Position numbers and translations under genes: made by a program
Assembly (NCBI GenBank): GCA_030998225.1
Contig: JAPYXD010000678.1
Location: 372,001 to 436,000 of the forward strand
Direction of reading: 5' to 3'
DNA: 64,000 nt
Source of the DNA: Diplolepis rosae
Lineage: Eukaryota; Arthropoda; Insecta; Hymenoptera; Diplolepididae
Shown here: piece by piece, positions 38,680-51,409 of the stretch
How positions within the stretch are numbered: the stretch's first letter is position 1
How the letters are laid out: each line of letters starts with the position of its first letter
Notes under the pieces: model-generated
What the model saw: only the letters and a program-made list of their open reading frames with translations
Told to the model about the DNA's origin: nothing
Databases searched by the model: none

Positions 38680-40330
38680 GTTGGTAACAATTTCCTTGCT
38701 TTCGTGCAAAAATAATCGAGCATGAACGAAAATGTGCATTTCTTTTGCGAAAAAAGTTTGGCAGTTTTTTATACTACTTACTGTTTTATACATGAGATGT
38801 AGCATCGATTCAAATATATTTTTTAACATATAAATATATTAATATTTCCAATGTGTCAAAACATAGCATTCGATTTTGCAAGTCGTTTTTTCTTTTTTAT
38901 CGGCGTACACAAGTACCGAGGCGATTGCAACAACGAGAATTGTAAAAGTATTCATAGTACTGTCATCTTTATCAATTAGATAGCCCAAATTTGATAATTC
39001 ACAGTAATATATGAACGTCCGTCCTTGAAATATTCAAGTTATGAAAATGTTATGTTATATCTTCATTATAAGGGCTCGTAATTGTAGAATTTCGTAAAAA
39101 ATTGTTATATTTATAAAATAAAATACTTTTCATTGAACTTTACCTACCTTTATTGATTTCTACAATTTTTCATGATTTTTTTTATTTACGGAATAGAATA
39201 TCAGTGTTTCCAATGAATGTAGTGTGTATCGAAGAAGGATATTGCTAAGGATTGAATACGATCCAGGAGTGGACAAAAATACCGACACTGGATCATCTTA
39301 AACACGATCCTGGGCCTCTATTCAAGAGTTGCCAGTAAATCCAGTGCTCGCAATTGTCAATGCGATTTAATGCGGATCGGGAATGGATTTGATACACTTT
39401 TTTGTAACCCGCTTTAAGCAACAGCAGATGCACAATTTAGCGGCCATTTCAGAACATTCAAAACGTATTCGAGACGAACCAGCGCCGAAACGATGCGTCT
39501 TCAAGAGGGAGCTGAAAATTTCCTGGACCCTAAATAATACGAATTCAAAACGGAGTTGCGTTTATTGGGATGTTCATAATTTTGCATTAAATCTTCAATT
39601 TTCTTTCAATTATATTCTCTGCAGCACATTTACAGAACCTACATATGCATGTATATGCACTATCACGTTATTCTTATTTTCTAATAATTTCCCAAAATTT
39701 CCCTGCTTGATTCAACTTAAAATTTTAAATATGGGGAAAAAACCGACAAGAATGGGACTTAATTCATCAGCTGATGTGGTTGATCTATGACTTTAAAATG
39801 CATTCAAAAGATTCATTCTCGATTCCGTTTCTTTCCAGATCTTAACATTTCAATGCCATTCAATGCCCACCTTCTTACTGGGATATTCTACAGAGCGGAA
39901 AATTTAAAAATATATGGTATGAAATTTTGGTTTTTTAAACATAAATTACAGTGATTTATACCATCATATTTTATGAAAAGAATATTAAACTATGGTTGCA
40001 ACAGGTTAAAAAGAACATCGGTAGCATAGGGTTGTAACGAGCGACTATAGAGTCTCGCTTGAAGTTGATCAATTTAATCGACCTATCAAATTATCGATTG
40101 TGAAATAAAATGAAAGTTTAAATCAAGGAAATTCACATCTTATTTAAAATAGATGAATTTCCTACCGCACACAGCTGCAAATCATAAAAAGACCTTGGGA
40201 AAAACTTAGAATTTCATTAGCTAGAAATATTACTTATAAATAATTGATTTAAATTTATTATACGAGTGGTCAACATGTACCGTTAAAAAGGAACTCAGCA
40301 ATGTAGATTAGTTGTAAGATTTCTCTGTCA
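38680..40330. other. Non-coding stretch
   Basis: No recognisable gene. One open frame at 39,383-39,790 has no domain and biased composition. The part 39,580-39,670 resembles 27,870-27,965, so it belongs to an interspersed repeat. Confidence 0.5.
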
Positions 40331-42122
40331 GATTTATATGGCTACTATGTGTACTAATTTTAAGAATAAGAAAAAGTTAAGTCTGAACTTGAAGTTGAAG
40401 TTCCTGCAGCTCAACCTCGGAAGGGGGAAGGATGCCCAGGACCTCCTGATGCAGACTGCCAGGGAGAGGGGGGCTGATGTGCTGTTCATTAGTGAGCAGT
40501 ACAAGTGGTCCGATAACTCTGCTTGGTATCAGGATGTATCAAGGAGGGCCGGCATCCTTGTTTGTAACCACGATTTGGGCGTCAGGGACTTCCTGGAGAC
40601 CGACGCAGGGTTCGTCTGGGTAGAGGTGGCGGATGTGCGTGTGTACAGCTGCTACTTCTCCCCCGGCGATCCCTCCGATGTCTTTGAGACCCAGATCCTC
40701 CTCCTTGAGGAAAGCCTCCGTGAGGCCATCGGGCGATCCCTCATAGGGGGTGACTTCAACAGTAAGTCGCCCGAGTGGGGTGAAGCCCGCCTAGATAGGA
40801 GGGGAATCTTGGTTGGCGAGATGGTCGCTAGGAACGAACTGATCGTCTTGAATCGGGGCGGGGAATTTACGTTCAGACGAGGAGCGGGGGGGTCAATAAT
40901 TGATCTCACAATTGCCGCACCTCGCCTCGCTTCAAGGATAAGCGACTGGTCGGTCCTCGAGTTAATAACCTTGAGTGACCACCGGTGCATCGAATTCACA
41001 CTAGAACAACGGTGTCAGGCGGTGGATAAGGATAGGGGCGGCGAAGGAAGGAGCCCCTCCTGGAACACGAGACGACTCAGCAGGGAAAGACTTCGCGAAC
41101 ACCTCGAAGAAACCAGGCTCATCGATGAGCTTGGTTGGCTCTGCCCTGCTGGGTCGTTTGAAGCTGCTGTGCGCTCGGTGAGGCAGAAGGTGGTCGCGGC
41201 TTGCGACTACTCGATGCCTCGCCGTGAGCGCAGGCAAGCCAAGGGCTCGATGTACTGGTGGAACGACCAGTTGGCAGCCCTACGTCAAGAATGCCTCGCA
41301 GCGCGGCGAAAATTCACCCGTTCAAAGTGGGATGCTACGCTGCACGAGGCATGGAAAAGGGCAAAAACAGCTTTGAGGCGAGGCATAAAGAAAAGCCGAC
41401 TTCAATGCTGGAAAGACTTGATTGGTGAGGTCGAGAAGAACCCATGGGGTCTCGCCTTCAAAATAGTCACCAAGAGATTGGTGGCTAGAAGAAAGACACC
41501 GGGCCTGGATAATCCCGATCGAGTCCAGTACATTGTGCGTAGCTTGTTTCCACACGTGGAGCCGTTCCAAAGACAGGACCGAAGTTCATGCGTGGTCCGG
41601 CGCGAAGAACTCTTCACTCTCGAAGAACTAAAGAGAGCGGGTGGAAGGCTTAAGGCAAATACAGCGCCGGGTATCGACGGGGTGCCGAACGAGATCCTCA
41701 AAGAGGTGATCGGGGCGTACCCAGAGATCCTCCTAGAAGCCTTTAACTCCTGTCTTCGGGAGGGGAGGTTCTTCGCAGATTGGAAGAAGCAGAGGTTGGT
41801 CCTGCTGAGGAAGGGCAACAAACCTCTAGGGGTTGCCTCGTCGTATAGACCAATATGCTTATTGGATACGATGGGGAAGCTTCTGGAGGAGTTGATTCTA
41901 CAACGGCTTCAAGCTCTCTTGGTCGGGGAGAACGGGCTCTCGGAAAACCAGTTCGGATTCAGGAAAGGCAGGTCCACTGTGGACGCCATCCAAGCTGTGG
42001 TTAACATCGCCACAAATGCAAGAAAAGGAACTGGTAAGCGTAAGGGATTCTGTGCGTTGATTAGCATTGACATACGCAATGCGTTCAATACCGCGAGATG
42101 GAACATCTGCATCGAGGCGATG

Positions 42123-45100
42123 CACAGTGGTCTGAAACGCCTCAAAACCTGGCCAAAAATGAAAAATCTTAATGAAAAATTTTCGACTTTGAAATACAAC
42201 ATTCTATTCAGGACGTATTTATGTACTGGACGCTGAAAAGGTAGAGCGTTATCATACCTACGCGACTTTTGAGAGCATCTCAAAGTCAGCTGTTTGCACT
42301 TTCTCGCGAAAATTTCCGAAACGTCGAAAAAAGCCTCCGTTGAAAGTGAATTTCCTTTTCACAGAGCAGCCTGATTGTTAACTTGCGACATGGGAACTGT
42401 TGTTGAAGGTATGTACGTTTACTTTTTTGTATGCTTCGTTTAATATGAATAAGTAATACGTTTAGTTGCCGATGTCGAAATACTCTCATGATGAATATTC
42501 ACCTAACCAAAATAGTATGAAAAAACATGCTGGAAGTTTTTGATTGGTGAGCTTTGGTCAAAATCTCATGTGAATAACAAGGGTTAATGTCTGTCGATTG
42601 ATATTATCCGAAAAATAGCTGCTCTTTTCTGCCCCATTCGTTTTTATGAATTTTTTTGTGAGCGCGTGCTTGTCAGCACGGGCGCGTGTTATGTTGCGCC
42701 AAGGCTCATACCACACTCATCAGGACCGTGCGCGGTCCTAACTTTCCCCCGGCCCCGTGGCCGCGGAGCCTAGGGGCAAGTTATTGTAACGATGAAAATT
42801 TATGTAATGAGTGATTTTTCCTAAATCACTCGCTCTCGAGTTTGTTTAATGGGACGTTTTTTTGGAATTAATGTGGCTTATATTATACATACAAATAAGT
42901 TTTCATTCTCTATGCAGGGTTACAACCTTCTGAAATACAGTGCACTCGCAAAGAAATCTTCGAGGCACTGAGAGAAAACTCTCAGTCGAGCTACGACGAA
43001 AAGCTTGCAACTTTGGAAAGAAAGTTATCCTCAGAAAAAAAAAACGAATCCATTCCTTATCCATCCAGATGAAAGACAGAGAGTTAAGAATTTGCTTTCA
43101 CAGTTTGAAGTGAAGTGGAAAGAGTCACACAGATTTATCGAGAGATTTTACAAGAACAACGATAGCTGGCTAAACTCGACGATAAAAATTGGAGTGAGTT
43201 TCACACTTGTTGTGTTGATTGAAAAAAAATCACGAATGCATTTCTCTGGTTGTGATAATTGATTCTCTAGTATATGATATTTCATTCTATCTTCAATTTT
43301 TATATTCATATTTAATAAACTGTACATGCATATTCTTTTTTCTAGATCCTGATAGAAAAAAATCAAAATCGAGGAAAGTCGACACACGATGAACCATCAA
43401 CAAGTCGTGGTCGCGATTCGTCCAATTTCGATGATAGCAGTGAAAGAAGCAAAAGAAGGAAAACTGAATCTCTGCGATCATCATTCACAACTTCTCAGTT
43501 AGTGTACGCCACGAGGATGAGCTTGCACGCATCTGGAGCCCCGAAAGCATCAACTGTTTTAAAAGAAGTAGCGTCAACGTCCCCAAAAAGGGCTTCTAAA
43601 TATCAGGCTGCTTACAGAGATTCATTGAAGGAGCCTCTCAGAGAGATATCTGCAGACATTGCATTACATTTAATAATTTCCGGAAACATGACAAAAGAGA
43701 CCTATCTTTTGACAAGATCGGTGACCAACGAAAACCGTCGTGACTCAGTCTATCCTGCCTATGAAAAAGTATTAGCTGCTAAAAACCGTTGTTACCCTGC
43801 AATTACTAAAATGACTGTTTCCGAAACAAGTGCGGAAATTCAATTGCAAACCTTGCTTGATCACACAACGAGTAGATTATTACTCTCTCAGAAAGAAGTA
43901 ATCGAATCGTTGGATCCAAATTTGCAAAGTGAAATGACATTATTCTTGAAATGGGGCTGTGACGGAACATCTGGTCAGGAATACAAGCAAAAATTTGAGG
44001 ATGACAGCAGTTCAGACGCGCACGTTTTTTTTACTTCGGTTGTTCCTTTGCGATTGTATGTACGAAACGATAATGATGAGACCCTTTTAATTTGGAATAA
44101 TTTAAAACCTTCGTCTCCACGTTTTTGTCGGCCATTAAGGCTCCAATTTCTCAAGGAAACTGTACAGTCCATTCTGGCCGAGAAAGATCATGTCGAAAAA
44201 CAAATTGAGAATCTCCTGCCATTTGACACAGTTTTATCGTCACGCAATGTAAGGGTTGTTTACCAGTTAGCTTTCACGATGATTGATGGTAAAGTGAAAA
44301 ATGCTGTAACGGGAACTTCATCTGCCATGCGGTGTTACATCTGTAAGACAACATCGAAGGACTTTAATGATTTGGATTCAATGCTGAAAAAAGAGGTGGA
44401 CAAAGATAATTTTCGATTTGGAATTGGATCTCTCCACGCTTGGATTCGATTTATGGAATGGTTTCTTCATCTCGCTTATAAAGATATTGAAAATGAAGAC
44501 GGGAAAAAGTGGCAGGCACGTTCGGCAGAAATGAAGGCGAAAGTTGCAGCGCGAAAACTCGAAATTCAAGATCAGTTCAAGAAAGAGCTAGGTTTGCGCA
44601 TCGACATTCCGAAAGGAGGAGCTGGAACAACTAATGACGGAAACACTGCGCGACGTTTTTTTCGGGATGTTTCAATCAGTGCAAACATACTTCGAGTAGA
44701 CGAGGAAGTGATGGAGGGTTGTAAAGTTGTATTGCAAACGATGTCGTGTGGCTTTGACGTGGATGTCCAGAAATTCCGAGAGTTCTGCTTGCAAATCGCT
44801 GAGAGATATGTTCGACTGTACAAATGGTATCCTATGCCTACCTCCGTGCATATTGTCCTCATCCATGGGTACGCCGCAATCGACGCTCTTGCTTTGCCAA
44901 TCGGGAAACTATCCGAGGATGCGCAGGAGGCCAGGAACAAAGATATAAAAAAATATCGCGAAAAGCATGCAAGGAAATGTTCACGTGAAAAAACGATGGA
45001 AGATGTTTTCAAAAGGCTCCTCGTATCTTCGGATCCATTGATATCCAGTTACCAAAAAATGCGCCCAAAAACTAGTGATCCTCTTAGTTCGAAAGTATTA

Positions 45101-45733
45101 AAATTGTTGGTTTCGTCCCAAGCATGTACGCCAAATGTCAAAGATGTTGACCTAGAATTGTCCGATACTGATCGCGATGATTAGAAATTCGCTCTTAGTG
45201 GGAACACGTTCTATACTTTTGTAACATATATATCCACTAACAAAACTAATAATGACTTGTTTTTTTAGAATTTTCCGACCCTGAAAACTCTTCAGTTATT
45301 TTTTTTTACAGTCAAAAATCACTTTCATTAAATTTGACCCTTAATGTTGTAACTACCATTTTATTTTTCCAAAATCAGACTTCATATTCATAATAAGCGA
45401 CCTCAAAAACCCGTTTACACTGAGATTCATGCAAATCTGATAATTACTTCCAAAAACTGTCCGCCATGTTGTATCCGCCATTTTATTTTTTGGAAATTTT
45501 CACTGTGAATTTGTAATTAAGCGACCTCAAAAACCAGTTTACACAGCGTTTTATGTGAATCTAATGATAACTTGAAGAAATGTCCGCCATTTTGTGACCG
45601 CCATTTTGTTTTCGGAAAATATGACTAAAAATTCGTGATCAGCGACCTCGAAAACCCCCGAGTAAATGTTTTCATCGAATAAAATGGAACCTTTATATTT
45701 TGGCCAGGTTTCGAGGCGTTTTAGACCACTGTG
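42123..45733 (+). mobile_element. Complete Transib DNA transposon
   Basis: Terminal inverted repeats start CACAGTGGTCTGAAACGCCT at 42,123 and end in the imperfect complement ...TTTTAGACCACTGTG at 45,733; the repeat is about 36 bases with a few mismatches. The 5-base target duplication CGATG is at 42,118-42,122 and 45,734-45,738. Total length 3,611 bases. It lies in the RT gene of the R1-type LINE. The first seven bases, CACAGTG, equal the vertebrate V(D)J recombination heptamer, as known for this superfamily. Non-coding inner parts (45,190-45,690) carry repeated GCGACCTCAAAAAC words. Confidence 0.9.
42390..45184 (+). CDS. Transib transposase (RAG1-like)
   Basis: Exon model: a short first exon with ATG at about 42,390, an exon from about 42,919 to 43,193, and the large exon from 43,347 to 45,184. 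The family blocks are visible: WGCDGTSGQEYKQKF with the first catalytic Asp, FFTSVVPLRL, RFCRPLRLQFLKET, MRCYICKTTSKDF, LHAWIRFMEWFLHLAY, GTTNDGNTARRFF, LPIGKLSEDAQEARNKD with the probable catalytic Glu, and REKHARKCSREKTMEDVF, which corresponds to the C-terminal core of RAG1. It cuts at the terminal repeats and makes 5-base duplications. In the second exon a run of A (about 43,033-43,043) shifts the frame, so this copy may be inactive; the large exon is unbroken. Confidence 0.85.
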
Positions 45734-47275
45734 CGATGGTGCGGAAAAAGGTTCCAGACTACCTGTTGCAAATGATAGATGACTATCTGAGCGACAGGTG
45801 GGTGATATATGAGGGCGACAAATGGTCTCTCAAGGAGGAGATGACATGTGGCGCCCCTCAAGGGTCGCGGGTGGGTCCACTCGTTTGGAACGTCATGTAC
45901 GACGATTTCCTGCGCATGGACCTGCCTGATGGAACGAGCATCGTCGGCTTCGTGGATGACGCACTTGTCGTGAGAGCCGATTAATACGTCGGAATCATAG
46001 AGCTGAGGCTCAATGAAAGTCTGTGGCGAGCGAAGCGCTGGTTGGATGGCAGAGGTCTTAAAATGGCCCCTGAGAAAACCGAGGCTTTGCTCGTTACGGA
46101 CAGGAGATCCTTCCAATACCCGAGGATCGTTCTCGGAGAGCATGAAGTCGAGTGGAAAACAAGCATTAAGTACCTGGGGGTGCAGCTGGATCGTAGGCTT
46201 AGCTTTGGCGAACACCTAAAGATCGCAGCCGCCAAAGTCATCCAATGTGGAGCAAACTTGGCCCGGCTTATGCCAAACATTGGTGGACCCAGGGAAGCGA
46301 AAAGAAGATTGGTGGCGAGCGTGGTCCATTCGAAGCTGCTTTATGCAGCTCCGGTCTGGGCCAATGCCTTGCAAAACCATGCTATCCAGAAGAAGCTGTT
46401 CTCGGCGCAGAGACTTGTCGCGCTGAGAATAGTTTCGGCATATAGAACTATCTCGACGAGCGCTGTGCTGGTCCTGGCGAGCGTCCCGCCAATAGATTTA
46501 TTGGCGGAGGAAAGGCAGGAAACCTTTCAGCTTCGCAAGGAGCTTACCTGCGCCGGTCTGCAGGAAGTCGCTCGCGCGAAGGAGGCCATCCGCAAGGATG
46601 GAAGGCGCAGACTCGGCGAGAAATGGCAGATGAGATGGCATGGTGAGCAGACAGGGAGATGGACCTACCGCCTGATCCCGGAGCTAGCCACCTGGCTGAA
46701 CAGAAAGCACGGGGAAGTCGGCTTTTACTTGGCACAAGCGCTCTAGGGCCATGGCTGTTTTAACGCGTACCTGAGGCGCTTTAAGAAGAGAGACGAGGAG
46801 ACGTGTTGCTACTGCGATTCCCCGGTGGATAACGCAGAGCACGCACTCTTCGTCTGCGCAAAATGGGGTGTGGCTAGGGAGGTCCTCGGATAGGCGGTGG
46901 GTTCCGAACTTACTCCTGACACGATGGTCCCCCTCATGCTTCAGTCTGAGCGGTTCTGGAAGCTCATAGAGTCATTCGTCACACTTGTGATGAAGACGAG
47001 AGAACTTGATGGGCGTTGAGAGCGAAACAACGGGGAGGGCCAGTAGAAATCGCATCGGGGCCTGCACCCGTGGTTCTGCGTCTCGGGTAGACTTGTCTGT
47101 CCGCGTCGTTCGGGGGAGGAATCTGTTTGTTTCTCCCCTGGGTGGCGCGGCTAGTCGGTTAAACTAGTGGGCGTGTGGCCGCGGGTGGAAGTTCCGAGCG
47201 AACGGATGACGGAAGAGTCGTACGCAACTTTATAAACAACGTCTATAAAAGATTTTGCCATTTTTCCTCCTCACC

Positions 47276-47301
47276 AAAAAAAAAAAAAAAAAAAAAAAAA
47301 A
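47276..47301 (+). other. Poly(A) tail of the R1-type LINE
   Basis: Twenty-six A following the LINE 3' UTR mark the 3' end of target-primed reverse transcription. Confidence 0.8.
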
Positions 47302-48880
47302 GATAGGCAAAAACTAAACGAAATAGGTAGGTCAATAGGTATAAAAACTAATTAGTAACGTATAGCTAAAGAAATTGAAAATAGTATGTCTGGTTGCCAG
47401 AAGGAAGTAAAAATAATCCTTTGAGATTTACAGCTTTACTACCTTCTTTTGCGCGTTCACTGCAAACGCCATCTTGTAGCCGAGCCTAGAGGCTAGGATT
47501 AGGGTTTTCCGAATCGAGCTTCTTCGGACTCGGATTTTCCCAGTCGAGCTTCTTTGGACTCGGATTTTCCCAGTCGAGCTTCTCCAGGAAGTTGGGCTGG
47601 GCCCAATGAGGTCCAGCGTGTTAAATCGAGTTCAGTTATACAGACACTTCTACAAATTCCCTCATCGAATTTGTAGAATATCAGACTCTTTAAACTTCCG
47701 CGAAGACCGGTATTATAATCTGTAACAATCCAGACTTGAAGGGTTTTAAAATTGTAGCATTAATGTATTGAACATTAATTTACCCGAGATTTGTGCTTTT
47801 CATTATTTTTTAACTTAAAATTTTCCCCGGTTCCTTTTAAGGATTCACACCAAGAATGAATCCACCAATCAGTGAGTTCGCGCAATCTCCATGTAAGCGG
47901 ATCGTAACACGGTAGCGACAATAGCGCCACTGCTTGTTGATAGCAAACACTATAATTTGTTCCCATTTACTCCTATAGGAGTTCCCTAGCGAACCCAGCT
48001 TTACGCTGCAGCGTAAACTCAGCGTAAACTAAAAACAGTGCGATTTTTTGGTCTTAAATGTTGATAAAAAATTTATAAATCATATTTCATTGTCCAAAAC
48101 ATGACACAATTACTCTATGACCAACCTTTCTTCTGATGGCGCAGTCAGTTTTCTGAAATAAACAATGTCATAAATCATTCATAATAAATGCCCTGTTGCT
48201 TGGACTATCGACTCTATACTTCGCGTTGCGCGCTCCAAGCGCGCGGTCACACAAAAAAATTTTTTTCTCGAAAAGTATCAAACGGTCCACTACCAAATTT
48301 TGACACAAAGTTCTGAGTACTTAACGAACAAATTACACAAAAAATGATTCAATTCAAACATGTCCCTTTTGAGATAATTTCATTTGTTTACTTAATTGTT
48401 GCATAGAAAGTACTAAATACCGTTTCTGAGTTTTGATCAAAGCATGGACTTAATAGTAGATCCCATGGCATATTTCATTTATGTATTCTATGCTCTTCGT
48501 TGAATATTAGAAGCAGTATTGAAAAAAACATTTTTTGCACTTTGAAAATAAAAAAATCAATAACTTGAAAAATTTACATATCATATTGAAAAAAAAATAC
48601 GTGTCATTTTTTTTCCTCTCTAGAACGAGGAAAAAAATTTTCAGGTTAATCAAAATTTTGATTGTAAATCTGATATGGAATAACCCATATATAATAAAAG
48701 AACAAATTTTTTTACCTACTTGATGCTATTTCACGTAGTAAAAAAACAGAAATAAATAAAAAGGTAATAATTGCCGCTCGACAGATACGAGTGAACTTGT
48801 ACACATATTTATTTTTTGAGTTTCAAAAGTGGATTATTTTGATCCCAAAAAAAATCACTGGCTCATCTAGTAGAGTCAAT
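47302..48880. repeat. Repeat-bearing non-coding stretch
   Basis: A 30-base unit (TCGAGCTTCTTYGGACTCGG plus ten) is repeated about 2.5 times at 47,513-47,585. At 48,020-48,215 there is a copy of one end of the palindromic element of 34,863-36,210, ending CCCTGTTGCTTGG. The rest (48,220-48,880) shows no gene. Confidence 0.6.
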
Positions 48881-48885
48881 ATTTT

Positions 48886-50460
48886 TACATTCTCATCATA
48901 GATGAGACGGTATTGGTTTTATGTAAAAAATGACTTTCGAAATTTTCATCAAATCTTTACGTTTTGAGACCCCCTGAGTCAGAAAAAACGGTTTTAACGA
49001 AAGTGTCTGTCTGTCAGTCTGTCTGTAGTAGGTCGTGTGCGGCATAACTCTCGATAGAATTATCAGATTGAATTGAGCTTTGACACACTTTATCGGAGCC
49101 GAAAAAGTAAGGACAAGTTCGTTAACCAGCCACATCCAATCAAACTTGAGGGATTGAGCACTACTTTTGTGTTTTTGAAAATAACTTTTTGAAAAAAAAA
49201 ATTTTGATACTCGTTTTGATAGTGCTCATAAATCTTTACGAATTATCCTGATAATATTTGTTGATTAAATCAAAATTAGAAATGTTACACCATATTCAAA
49301 TTCGAAAAAAGTCAATATCAAAATTCCATTTTCCACTTAAATTATATAAGATACGTAAAAACGTTATGATACAATATTATTTTCTACATAAAAACCTTCA
49401 AATTTGAATTGTAACATTTTTTCATAAGATGAATATTTTTCTTTTTAATTTCAAAAAATACTATTTAAAATCCAAAATTCAATTTTAACATTCTCATCAT
49501 GGTTGAGAAGGTATTGGTTTTATGTGAAAAATGACTTTCGAAAATTTCATCAAATCTTTACGTTTTGAGACCCCCTGAGTCAGAAAAAATGGTTTTTACG
49601 AAAAGTGTCTGTCTGTCTGTCTGTAGTAGGTCGTGTGCGGCATTACTCTCGATAGAATTATGAGATTGAATTGAGCTTTGACACACTTTATCAGAGCCGA
49701 AAAAGTAAGGACAAGTTCGTTAACCAGCCACATCCAATCTAAATTGAGGGGTTGAGCACTACTTTTGTGTTTTTAAAAATAATTTTTTGAAAAAATCAAA
49801 AATTTCAATACTGGTTTTAGATAGTGCTCATAAATCTCTAAAAATTATCCTGATAACAATTTTTGATTAAATCAAAATTAGAAATGTTACAGCATATTCA
49901 AATTCGAAAAAAGTCAATATCAAAATTCCATTTTCCAGCTAAATTATACGAGATACGAAAAAACGTTATGATACAATATTATTTTCTACATAAAGACCTA
50001 ATCGTAACATTTTTTCATAAGATGCATATTTTTCTTTTTAATTAAAAAAAAAACTATCGAAAATCCAAAATTCAATTTTTTAACAATAATATGTAAAATA
50101 CGAAAAAAACGTAAGAATACAAACTTATTCATTTTAAAAAGATCTACAATTTTTGTCTCGCATAGTTTCTGATAAAACATATATTTTTTGTTTCAATTCC
50201 AAAAATACGATTAAAATTCAAAAATTAAATTTTTTAGACAAAATATGTGAGATACAACAAAAACGTTTAGATGGAAAATTACTTGCCTAAATGAGGTCTA
50301 CAAATTCTCATTAAGACATTTCTTGACAGGATGTATATTTTATGTTTTGATTTTAAATATTGAAAAAATTCCACTTTTTTTACCAAAATATGTGAGATAC
50401 GAAATGAGCGTTGTTCCTCAAAATCGTTTCCTTAAATAAAGTCTACGGTTTTTTTTCCTT
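48886..50460. repeat. Decayed tandem repeat, 600-base unit with about 150-base subunits
   Basis: The block starting CATTCTCATCAT at 48,889 recurs at 49,489, 600 bases on, with high identity through the GTCTGTCTGTCTGT and CCCCCTGAGTCAG words. Downstream the shorter motif ATATGTGAGATACGAAAA recurs about every 150 bases (near 49,940, 50,090, 50,243 and 50,388), with more decay. A reverse copy is at 1-115, and a partial reverse copy of the first part is at 53,225-53,290. No coding potential. Confidence 0.75.
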
Positions 50461-51110
50461 TTTGAGAGATTTAGAAGAAAATAAATTATTTTAATCATGT
50501 AATTTATTAAAAAGTTATTGAAATGTATACAGAAAATCGAGCGTGAATTTAAGCGCGAGCGTCATGATGAGACTGTGTTCCTTAAGGCGCGCTCAAACAT
50601 GCGAGCGAAGCGAGCTGCGCGCGATGAGAATGTGCCCGCGAAGCGAGCAGATTTTTTATTCATCAAAATGCTTTTTTATCTAATTTCTTGATAAAAATTA
50701 TTAAAATTATGCCATTTAATGAATATTTAATAATTATTTTTCAATAAAAATTCTTTTCTTCAAATTTCAATCATGTCTCGTTTGGAAAATCGTACTTTTT
50801 ATTGAAATTCTTTACTCGTTAGTATTTATATTTTCAAATCAAAGCAAGAACGAAGTATTTTTAAAAAATTCAGTGTTAAATACGAAAAAAAATGTTTGTT
50901 TTTAAACTACAAAAAGCAAATCTCATGAATAATGGTCAGTTATGTTTAATGTATTCATATTCTAATGAATGTGCATGGTATAATCTAATAAATTTAGATC
51001 AGAGTGGTACTGGTCATAATGCAAGGAAAACTAAAATTTACGCCACATCTGATACATTTAGTAAACGCAGATGATCTTATTTTCACAATTTTGATCGGAT
51101 GAAGCTGGTT
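50461..51110. other. Non-coding stretch
   Basis: AT-rich. A local GC-rich patch with GCGAGCGAAGCGAGC words lies at 50,540-50,650. No gene is seen. Confidence 0.5.
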
Positions 51111-51400
51111 CATGGAGACTAGATATAAGGTGATCAATATCTTATGGCCGTACTTCACAAAACACGAAATGAAGTTCTGCCAAGTACTTAGTTAGGAAAC
51201 TTCCCGATGAGGGCACGTGTGTTCCCTGGTTGCAAAATGGCGGCATCCACGGTCTATAAGCATCGTGTATTGGACGTCGCCATTTTGCACCCAGGGAACA
51301 CACATGCCCTCATCTGGAAGTTTTGTAACTACTTACTTGGCAGAACTTCATTTCGGGAATGGATATATGGAGATTGGTCTCCTTATATCTAGTCTCCATG
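51111..51400. repeat. MITE with complete terminal repeats
   Basis: From CATGGAGACTAGATATAAGG to its reverse complement at 51,400, with inner arms ATGAAGTTCTGCCAAGTACT and CATTTTGCACCC. Same family as 19,365-19,724. Length 290 bases. Confidence 0.8.
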
Positions 51401-51409
51401 AGATGGTTA

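Larger units (their letters stand above)
40338..46746 (+). pseudogene. R1-type ORF2: endonuclease and reverse transcriptase
   Basis: Parts 40,338-42,122 and 45,739 to about 47,020, continuous once the Transib and one target copy are removed. The apurinic-like endonuclease begins LKFLQLNLGRGKDAQDLL and has IGGDFNSKSPEW and SDHRCIEFT. RT blocks are APGIDGVPNEIL, SYRPICLLDTMGK, FGFRKGRSTVDAI, IDIRNAFNTARW, GAPQGSRVGPLVWN and the catalytic FVDDALVV. A stop follows at about 45,984 and the frame resumes with MAPEKTEALLV and YLGVQLDRRL. After another stop at 46,746 the C-terminal CCHC knuckle (CCYCDSPVDNAEHALFVC) is still readable. So besides the insertion there are at least two nonsense codons. Confidence 0.85.
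40338..47301 (+). mobile_element. R1-clade LINE, 5'-truncated, split by a Transib insertion
   Basis: GC-rich compared with its surroundings. It contains the endonuclease and RT ORF, a 3' UTR and a 26-base poly(A) tail (47,276-47,301). The first ORF (gag-like) is absent, as expected from incomplete reverse transcription. The RT is interrupted by the Transib element at 42,123-45,733, so the LINE is the older insertion. Target duplication was not identified. Confidence 0.8.

Noticed and set aside
39383..39790. A 135-codon open frame on the plus strand
   Set aside because: No domain, biased composition, and part of it matches an interspersed repeat near 27,900.
43502..45184. Transib transposase ending at a GTG start
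   Set aside because: The frame is open upstream to a splice acceptor at about 43,346 and family-like sequence continues in earlier exons.
47775..47966. A 63-codon minus-strand frame with Trp and Cys
   Set aside because: Too short, no recognisable motif, and it lies in repeat-rich sequence; kept as unsupported.
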